DNA from: Vermamoeba vermiformis
Lineage: Eukaryota > Tubulinea > Echinamoebida
Direction: 5' to 3'
NCBI GenBank assembly: GCA_045837725.1
Contig: JBEWZL010000211.1
Coordinates: forward strand, 1-64,000
DNA length: 64,000 nucleotides
The first letter of the stretch is position 1; each line of letters begins with the position of its first letter. The notes under the pieces were generated by a model that had not been told where the DNA came from, made no database searches, and saw only the letters and a list, made by a program, of their open reading frames with translations. This document shows, in pieces, positions 56,108-64,000 of the stretch. The translations under genes and the position numbers were made by a program.

Positions 56108-58409
56108 ATGTCGGATGAAACTAGCGTTAGCACAAGTTCAAAAGCAAAAAAATTCTCGTGTAATCGGTGTAAAAAATGGCATTTAAAATGTAAGTAATAT
56201 TGAAAGGCTTGTCAGATAATCAGTATTGCAGATCCCGCCAAGTTTATGATTTTACCAAAAAGTTTAATTAAAGTTAACCTTGATAATAACAATTATTTAT
56301 AATCCCTATATATATTGCGATTATTTTAAATATTAATTTTTTACTTTTAATTCAGGCGATCAGAAAAAACCGACTTGCAGTACTTGTGAAGAAAAGAATG
56401 TGGTTTGTTTGTACGAGAGAAAAACTCGCGAAGGTATTTACACCGTATTCTTTAATTTTCATACAGTCTAATTCGAATTCCAAAACAGGATCTACGATTT
56501 TACTTTCCGACGCGAAGAAAATAGAACAGGAATTAGAACATTTTAGGAAATTAACAGCTTATTGGCAAGAAAAAACACAATATTTATCGCAAGAGCTTCA
56601 AGCATTAAAAAATAGCGACGCACAACTGGCGATCGAGGTAACATTCTTTTTTAATCGCTTAAATTAAGTCTCAAATTAATCTAATAGTATAAATAGTCTG
56701 CAGGAGCATTTAAATTGCATAATTCTTTGCTATTTAATAATCTCCTGGATATCTACATGCTCGAAGAATTTCCGAAACACGAGATCCGACCTCCTTACAC
56801 GAATCTAGAAAGCTTTAGTCAAAATAACGGTAATATAATGGCTATATTATAAATTAGATCTGCATATGGCTAACTTATTCTTGCTAGATCTGTCACCGCA
56901 GAAGGGCTTAATGTACACTATTCTTGCAAACTCTTCGTCATTAGTAGGCGATATAAATTTATACAAACAATTAGTACACGAAGCAAAGTACGTATTGTAT
57001 TATTATTATACTATATTAATGAACGATATTCTTAACAAATTTTTCGTAGAGTTTCATTAGGCCCCTGGTTCGATAACACTAATTTAGAAGTTGCAGCAAG
57101 TCATTTTATTATGTCTGAAGCTCATATAGTAAGATATAAATATTATAATAATTATACGCAGGATATTAACGATGGTGTCAATAGTTTGCGGGAGATGTCG
57201 AAAAAGCAGAATTTTATCGAGAGATTGCAAAAAGAACAGCGATTGATTACTGTCAGAAAAACAAAAACAAAAATGAAGCGCGACACATGCAAAATTTGGT
57301 CAATTTTATGACCGTAACGTATTTATCAACACAACCGAGCGACGCCAACTTGTAAGTACTGGATCTCGGTCTCCAAGAAATTTTAAGACCTCCAATCACT
57401 ACACATTATTAATAGGTGCCGGTCTTAATATACCTCATATTATAGGGAGTTTGGATTAAAGATTGTAAATGAGTTTTATGACTCGTGTTCGACGAGTTTG
57501 AGTGGTAACGGAGAAACAAAACTGCATCGTTTAGGCATTATTTGGATGAAAGTTTTACTGGAAATTAGAGCGTGGATGGCGACACGAAAACCATTGTCAA
57601 TGCGAGATTATAATCGATGGATTGTGTTAATGGACGAAGCAGATCAGAACATCAAAACTGTACCAGACGAGACCAAGTAAGTATTTTATATCTATATATT
57701 TATGGTACCTACTTTCTATTTTAATTGCTACTATTGTAATATATCCAGAAATTTTTATCGTTCCTTACATCCAGAGAAATTTGGTTTAATTGATTGTTTT
57801 TTTCTAGGAGAAATATTCTTATGAACCATGAGTCACTACGAGGGCTATTATATCACGTTGGTAATCAGCCACAATTCCTACGAGAAAGCATTCACGCGGT
57901 GCTAGCAGCAGCTCTGATGCCAAGTAGTGCAACGACATATTGGCCTGCCAAGGCTCTTATGATGGCTGCGGGAATGTGCTTAGTCTATAATTGGCCGGAT
58001 GAATTCCATAGGGTACGGCTGTCGATCTAAAAAATATTTAAAAATATTTTTCTAAGTTATCTTTTAGGCCTATAATTTATTAGAACAGCATAGTAAGCAT
58101 CCAACAGATCTTATAGCGAAAGAAACTATCAAAAACGCCATCGACCAATTCGGATCGACTATTTCATTTTCGCAATTCGCAGAGTTGCTTAAAAGAAACT
58201 TTTCCGGGAAACGATTTCATCCAAAGTATCTCGAAAACAGTTCTGTTATTGGCATAGAAGAGTTAAGCAGTAGCACATCGTCGCCGCTAGATCCGATTTT
58301 ACCGGATCTAACTACGACTTCGCCGATGGAACAAATGCTAGGCGAAGTGCCTGAACCATTCTCGTTCGATTTTGATGCTAGTAATAGCAATCAGTTTGTT
58401 AATATGTAA
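56108..58409 (+). CDS. Zn2Cys6 binuclear-cluster transcription factor (paralogue 3)
   Basis: CNRCKKWHLKC / DQKKPTCSTCEEKNVVC keeps the Cx2Cx6Cx6Cx2Cx6C spacing and the same intron position. The KRGPR linker of the other copies is not evident here, where KTREG is read instead, so this copy has diverged. A coiled coil (KIEQELEHFRKLTAYWQEKT), then the family block GLMYTILANSS, LYHVGNQPQFLRESIHAVLA and MCLVYNWPDEFHR, and an acidic end (EPFSFDFDASNSNQFVNM). About ten exons. It is tandem to paralogue 2 with the same orientation, so probably a local duplication; paralogue 1 at 24-26 kb is a dispersed copy. Confidence 0.85.
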
Positions 58410-58819
58410 ACTTGTACATAAACGGCAGGGCCAGTCCCATTTTGTTCGCGTACGTTCAGTCCAACAACCGGTTTATTCCTATTATTCTTTTTAACTATTA
58501 ACATGAAGCACCATGAGTGTAGATTTTATTAAGAGACAATTGGGCTGAGTACTAATGCCTTCGCCGGTACATCCGCGGTAAGTTTCAAACATTTATTAAA
58601 TGTTGGTAAACTGCTATCACTATTTTATACTGGAGATTGATAATAATCAATGCCTTGCTGATTTCTACCACCCTAATTAACCATTATTATTTTATTAAAA
58701 TAAATTAATTTATTTTTAAAATAGTGTTACTGTGGACCACAGCCTTAACGCATCAATAATAGAAATGCGCATATTTATAGATATTTGAGTTATGAAAATT
58801 AATTTCACCCCAAGTCCGG
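58410..58819. other. Spacer between paralogue 3 and the receptor kinase locus
   Basis: AT-rich. Contains possible splice signals near 58590 and 58715 but no coding region I can support. Confidence 0.4.
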
Positions 58820-59064
58820 ATGTGTATCGCCCTGGTCCAGTTGTGTGAATCAGGTCAACTAAAGCCAGCCGAAATGCACAATTTACTTAACAATTGCGAG
58901 GCCTATTTTAGTGCACCAAATCTGAAGTGGAGCTGGTAAGCCTAGATCCGATCGGATTTCAATTGATTTCGATTGTGTCTTACATCTGTTCGCACTAATT
59001 ATCTGAATTCTAAGCAGCATAATACAAATTAATAATAATCGTTGTTTTTAGGCCGGCAATATAA
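58820..59064 (+). CDS. Small two-exon ORF just upstream of receptor kinase 1
   Basis: A 44-residue frame beginning MCIALVQLCESGQLKPAEMH and ending KWSWPAI, spliced across 58939-59051 (GTAAGC to TTTTTAG), stops 25 bp before the kinase-1 ATG. The composition is protein-like and the splice is convincing, so it may be the last part of a small gene or an upstream ORF in the kinase 5' leader. Confidence 0.3.
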
Positions 59065-59089
59065 CGCTTGCTCAGGATCTGGCGCCAGA

Positions 59090-62000
59090 ATGTTCAAACC
59101 GCCAATCCTAGTAATTTTATTATTATTAATTTTAAATGAATATTCTCTCGGACAAGTAGCTTATGAAACAGCACACCTTTCATCTGCAAGAAAAGGAATC
59201 GCATCTGTGGAAGCTGACGGATTGATTTATTTTGCTGGTGGATTTGCTTTCAACGAGTTTCCTGCTTCAAAAATACTCGATATTTATGATACAATTAATG
59301 GAAATTGGAGCGCTACAGTACTTCCAGCAGCACGAAGTTACATTACAACTTTAGTGGTCGATCCGAATATTTATTTTATTGGTGGAAGCGATTGGATTAA
59401 TATTCCGTATACTTATTCAACGACACTACGAGATTTTGTGCCTCTTGTAAATTCATCTGGCCCGACAGTTCGTGCCCCGATCCAGATCACACAACTGAAC
59501 TCAACATTAGTACTTGTGGGCGAATTCTCTGTGGACTTTTTGGACTTAATTTCACTCGAATGGAGCTACAGTAATGAATTAACGAGCTTAATCGTGCAAA
59601 ATCCTTCAGCAAACGTCATTGTGGCCGAAGAAGTTGTCATTGTGATCAGTCCACTTCAGTCAACTAGTGCTTGGGTCTATGACCTCAAAACAAAGAATGT
59701 AGCTGAATATACGAACAAGCTTGACGGCTTCTCTTCGCCGTTAACGCAATCTGAAGGATCAAATAGCGTGGTGTTCTTGGTGTTCAACGACAAGTGCCTG
59801 CTTTACAACGTCGCGAAGAAGGACTGGCGAACCTATAATACGACAAATATTCGCGTTGTTACTCACACTGGCGACTACTCTTATGTCCTCGTAGATACAG
59901 TCTATGCTGACAATTGGAACGGATCTGCCCCTGCGACACTGACCACAAGTTACACGTACGCAGCTTCCTTTGGTCCCTACATTGCACTGTACAATGCCCA
60001 GGTCTTCACGCTATACACGAACGATATGAAGTATCACGGCTCCATTTCGTACCTTACTGCTGAAGTGAACTTTGACATGGGTGTGGCGTGGGGCAGCGAC
60101 CGATTCGTGTTCCGTAACTCCGCGATGATGACAATTTTAAACGCTAACGGCATGAATACCACGTCGGAGGGTCCTTTCGGTCCGTCTCTATCAAGAATTT
60201 TTGTCTACGATGACACGACGTTGCTCCTGTTACAAGACTCTTTTCTACACACATATGTGAACGGCGCTGGCCTTACGTTAACTAAAGCAGTCCAATTCGC
60301 ACCAACCTATCTCGTTGGAGATCAAATGCTCACATTAAAACGATCATTCAAGATCCAAGATCGGCAGAGCTCACCTCCGACTTTTCGACCGGCTTCACCA
60401 ACACAACTCTCGTTTCTCAGAAAGGAAATTCCTTCGTGACCGTGTTGCCAACTCCAACGCACGTGTTCTACGAGGCTATGGACGTGTACAATTATAGAAC
60501 TGGTGAATGGACCAATGGCACCGTAGTACCCGTAGAACTGTTCCAAACGGAAACGAACGGCCCTGTTCCGATCACGTTCCTTCCCAGCGCTGTCATTCGC
60601 GACGAGATTTACGTGTGGAGACTCAACACGTTTGCCGTGTACAATGTCACTAAGCAACAATGGACCGTCTCTAACATCTCTGAAGTCACGATCTACCCGG
60701 TCTATGGCCAAGGCAAAATTTTCACGCCCGAACCTGTCATCAACGACGTAGCGTATTTGTACGCGTACCCTGGCAACAATTTTTACGTCGTTGAAAACAG
60801 CCAAGATTTGAACTGGCCCACGACATCTGAAGCGTTTGACAACACCGGACAGTATTCCTTCTCACAACGAGTGGTTTATAACGACAAGATCTACGCGCTC
60901 AGATTCACTAGCGGAAACATATACGATGCAATATTCAATTACAATCCTGCTACTAATATTTGGGACTTGACGATCTTGCCTAAACCAGTGCCGTATGCCT
61001 CGATGATGATTGGCGGAGATTTCCTGATTGTCTTCACGTTGAACTCGACGATCTTCTACTTGTCAATGTCGACAGGCCAGTGGGTCACAATAGATAACTT
61101 CTCGTACAGCTACTTGCCATCGACACGTGTCACGACGAGTACATCAATCATAATCGCTGGAGGAGTCGATCCACTCACGCATTTGAGCACTGATCTTGTG
61201 CTAATATTCGACATCAGTTCATTCGCCTTGCCTCCCGTGGCAGCCAATCAAATAGACGGACCTTCTGTACAATCAACTATTGAAGGACCTATCATCGCAG
61301 CTATTGTCGTGCCAATTGTTGTCGTTGTAGCGGCTGGCGTGGCGGTCCTAATTGTGCTCATACGCAGGCGCGACAAGAAGAGCAAGAGCAGCGTGTCGAT
61401 GGTTGGATTGGAAGCAAAGCACGGACAGTGGTTCACGCCATTCAGCGACATTCAGTTCGGTGATCAGCTCGGTCAAGGAGCGAACGGTCAAGTGTTCAAA
61501 GGTCGTTGGAACAACACTGAAGTCGCATTGAAAGTGAGTATGACACAAGCAAACACGAGCGTCATCTCAGAACTGTCACTGATGATCAACATGCGACCAC
61601 ATCCAAACATTGTTCAACTTCTTGGTTTCAGTGTGCATCCAGAGACCAATAGTATCATCTTGATCCTCGAATACTGCAATGAACGATCGTTGAGTGGTGT
61701 TCTATTTGACACCAACGAAGCGATTGAAATGGAAAAGAAGCTGTCGTGGATCAAGGGTGTTGCCCGAGGCATCAGTCATTTGCACTCGAACAATATCGTG
61801 CATCGAGATATTGCGGCGAGAAACATTCTACTGCGCAACAATGAAGCAAAAGTGACAGACTTTGGCATGAGTCGATTGGTCGATGAACAGCAACAACGAG
61901 GAACAACCAAATCCGAACTTGGTCCAATCAGATGGATGGCTCCTGAAGCGCTAAGAAGCAAAGAATACTCTACGAAGTCTGGTAAGGACCATATTAAACC

Positions 62001-62283
62001 TTAAAAAGCCCGAATAAGCGCGATCTCGTTGGCCCGTGAAAAATTAGTGACTGACACTTTGACACTTTTGACACTTTGTTTCGTTATGTATCGTACTGAC
62101 ATCCTTTGTGTAGATGTATGGTCGTTTGGTATTCTGATGTACGAAGTGATCGCACAACAAGAGCCTCATACCAACGAAGATCCGATCACGATTGGAAGGT
62201 TGATCCGTGATGAAGGAAAAACACCAGAAATACCTTCAACATGTCCACCAGCACTTGCGACACTGTCATTAATTACTTGTTGA
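59090..62283 (+). CDS. Kelch-like receptor tyrosine-type kinase 1, truncated kinase end
   Basis: Type I membrane protein. Signal peptide MFKPPILVILLLLILNEYSL; an ectodomain of about 680 residues with kelch-like beta-propeller blades (IYFAGGFAFNEFPASKILDI, IYFIGGSDW, IIAGGVDPLTHLSTDLVLIF); one helix IIAAIVVPIVVVVAAGVAVL; and a cytoplasmic kinase. Kinase motifs: P-loop GQGANGQVFKG, Lys in EVALKVS, HRDIAARN, DFGMSR, and RWMAPEAL. HRDIAARN is tyrosine-kinase type. An intron restores STKS/DVWSFGILMYEV. The frame then stops after PSTCPPALATL, missing the last kinase helix and its conserved Arg, because the sequence joins the second copy's ectodomain. The frame also moves by one base at AAAA (60337-60340) in the ectodomain, most likely a homopolymer error. 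Role: surface receptor with unknown ligand. Confidence 0.8.
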
Positions 62284-64000
62284 ATATCTTCACTGTTGGG
62301 CAGTACTTTAGTTATTACAACAACAACGCCCTTCACGTGTACAATGGAACTTTTGTGGCCTCTATTCTATTCTCCTTCAATTCGAAGAATATTTTGGCCC
62401 TTGGATCCGCGTTAAGCACCGCAGACTACGTGTTTGCAGATGACAATGTAGTTTATTGGTTCTCAGCACAAAACAGAAATGTCACGTGGTTATTTAACGC
62501 GACTACCTCAGTTTTTCAGATCTTTGCACTTGACAGCAACCGAGCGGCTATTTTTGGCTCAGACGTGACAATGTACATTTATGACATATCACTACGAACA
62601 CTTTCAACGTCCTCGCCGGAGTATCTTCCTCTATATCTAGTTGGCGATCAATTCTTGTCGTGGTCAATGTCATTTTTGGCGTCAACTCCGTCCAGCATTT
62701 CAATGTTCACGAAGGATTTTTCCGCGAAACATTTAGTATCTCAATCGGGAGATTCACTGGTCGTCATGGCTCAATCGTCGAATCCAAAATATTACTCAGG
62801 CATGGATATATACAACTATAGGACCAATCAGTGGACCTTCAATGCGACAGACATGTCAATATTACTCGGTTCATCGTTTGGAACAAATCCAATATTTTTG
62901 CAATTTTTTGCTGCAGCGCTAATCAACGACGAAGTATACTTATGGAATCAAGCCAAATTTGCCATATTTAACTTGACCAGTACCCAATTTGTTTCGGTAG
63001 AAACCACATCCACGAACATTGACCCGTTATTCGGCGAAGGATCGATTTTTGCATTAGAACCAGTCATTGACAAGTCAATCTATCTCCACAGTGGCGGAAA
63101 TGATTTTTTCTATCAAATTGACAGTCAAACTTTGAACCAAACGACCACGGTCCCAATAGCTGCAAATGACGGAACTGGCCAATCACAATCACTCTTGCAA
63201 CAACGACTAACGTACAACAACAAGATTTACGCACTAAGATACAGTACATCAACGTTGCTGTACGATGCAATATTTTATTACGATCCAGCTGCTAGTCGTT
63301 GGACTCGACTTTGTTGCCATTTGCAGTTACGCATGCAGCAATGACAATCGCTGAAGATCTGATTGTAGTGTTCACATCCAACTCGTCGCTGTATTATTAT
63401 TACATACCCACCGGCGACTGGAACAAAATCGACTTCCTGTACAATTTTATTCCTTCTGTGGCGAGCGTCAGTGCCTCGAAGATCGTCATCGGCGGAGGTC
63501 TGGATCCGCTCACGAACACTTTCAACGATCAAGTCGTAGTGCTGAACATCACTCAATTGAGCTCTATGATGCAGACGAATACTCCATCGGTCAATCAAAC
63601 TACACCCTCCGCTGGTGGACTGGCCAGCGATAGTCCTATCATTGCAGCTATTGTCGTGCCAATCGTCGTAGTTGTAGCTGCTGGCGTGGCTGTGCTAGTA
63701 GTACTCATTCGCAAGCGTGACAAGAAGAAGAAGAACGACGTCACTACAGTTGGATTAGAAGCAAAGTACGGACAGTGGTTCACTCCATTCAGCGACATTC
63801 AGTTCGGTGATCAGCTCGGTCAAGGTGCAAATGGTCAAGTGTTCAAAGGTCGTTGGAACAACACTGAAGTTGCATTGAAAGTGAGTATGACACAAGCAAA
63901 CACGAGTGTAATTTCAGAACTGTCACTGATGATCAACATGCGACCACATCCAAACATTGTTCAACTTCTTGGTTTCAGTGTTCATCCCGAGACCGATTCA
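62266..64000 (+). CDS. Kelch-like receptor tyrosine-type kinase 2, partial at both ends
   Basis: Second copy in tandem, running off the window. It starts inside the ectodomain (FSYYNNNALHVYNGTFVASI) with no signal peptide or first blades. Matching blocks with copy 1 include LYLVGDQFLSWSMSF, MDIYNYRTNQWTF, KIYALRYSTS, then IIAAIVVPIVVVVAAGVAVL and the kinase start from TPFSDIQFGDQLGQGANGQV to GFSVHPETDS at the window end. Kinase DNA differs from copy 1 at only a few bases over 200 bp, while the ectodomain is highly diverged. A one-base frame change at TTT (63310-63312) separates two good halves and again looks like a consensus error. Intact beyond the window cannot be judged. Confidence 0.75.

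Overview
This is a gene-dense, intron-rich nuclear window from a unicellular eukaryote. About 24 protein genes lie on both strands. Most introns are 45-100 nt with GTAAGT or GTACGT donors, and spacers are short. A class C GPCR with a bacterial-type BMP ligand domain (the Dictyostelium Grl architecture), three Zn2Cys6 regulators, kelch-like receptor tyrosine-type kinases and a DUSE-like element in front of a small RNA together suggest an amoebozoan, perhaps a protosteloid or dictyostelid relative. That placement is inference; no species can be named from the sequence. I recognised no virus-derived element.

Layout. 0-7 kb: the GPCR (-), an ArsS/DUF3641 radical-SAM gene (+), the complex I subunit NDUFS4 (-). 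7-15 kb: a two-repeat Myb regulator (-) with tandem E2F-like sites upstream, a MAPEG membrane protein (-), proteasome subunit PSMA1 (+) and the RNA polymerase I subunit RPA12 (-). 15-22 kb: glycogen debranching enzyme AGL (+). Its three long introns hold, in order, an antisense ORF, a tRNA-Met gene and a structured RNA ending in T8. 22-30 kb: an SRP54 gene without its N domain (-), abutted by a Zn2Cys6 regulator (-), then a BTB/BACK protein (-). 30-40 kb: secreted proteins, an intronless DUF326/Csp-like protein, and a large protein joining a ubiquitin E2 domain to an F-box. 40-47 kb: the ribosome-biogenesis HEAT protein IPI1/TEX10 (-) and prolidase PEPD (-), with a second tRNA-Met copy antisense in a PEPD intron. 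47-59 kb: an ACAP-type BAR-PH-ArfGAP-ankyrin protein (+), a trypsin-like protease without a signal peptide (+) and two tandem Zn2Cys6 paralogues (+). 59-64 kb: two tandem receptor kinases with nearly identical kinase DNA and diverged ectodomains; a breakpoint removes the end of the first kinase and the start of the second ectodomain.

How the genes relate. There are no operons. Core housekeeping genes (PSMA1, RPA12, SRP54, IPI1/TEX10, NDUFS4, AGL, PEPD) are mixed with lineage-specific sensing and surface genes (GPCR, receptor kinases, secreted proteins, Zn2Cys6 family). E2F-like sites before the Myb gene and before the E2/F-box gene hint at cell-cycle control.

The points I would check first are: the E2/F-box fusion; the duplicated tRNA-Met unit sitting in introns of two unrelated genes; the candidate intronic RNA; the truncated SRP54; the receptor-kinase junction; a recurring 12-bp palindrome; and five single-base indels in otherwise intact host genes, which look like consensus errors.
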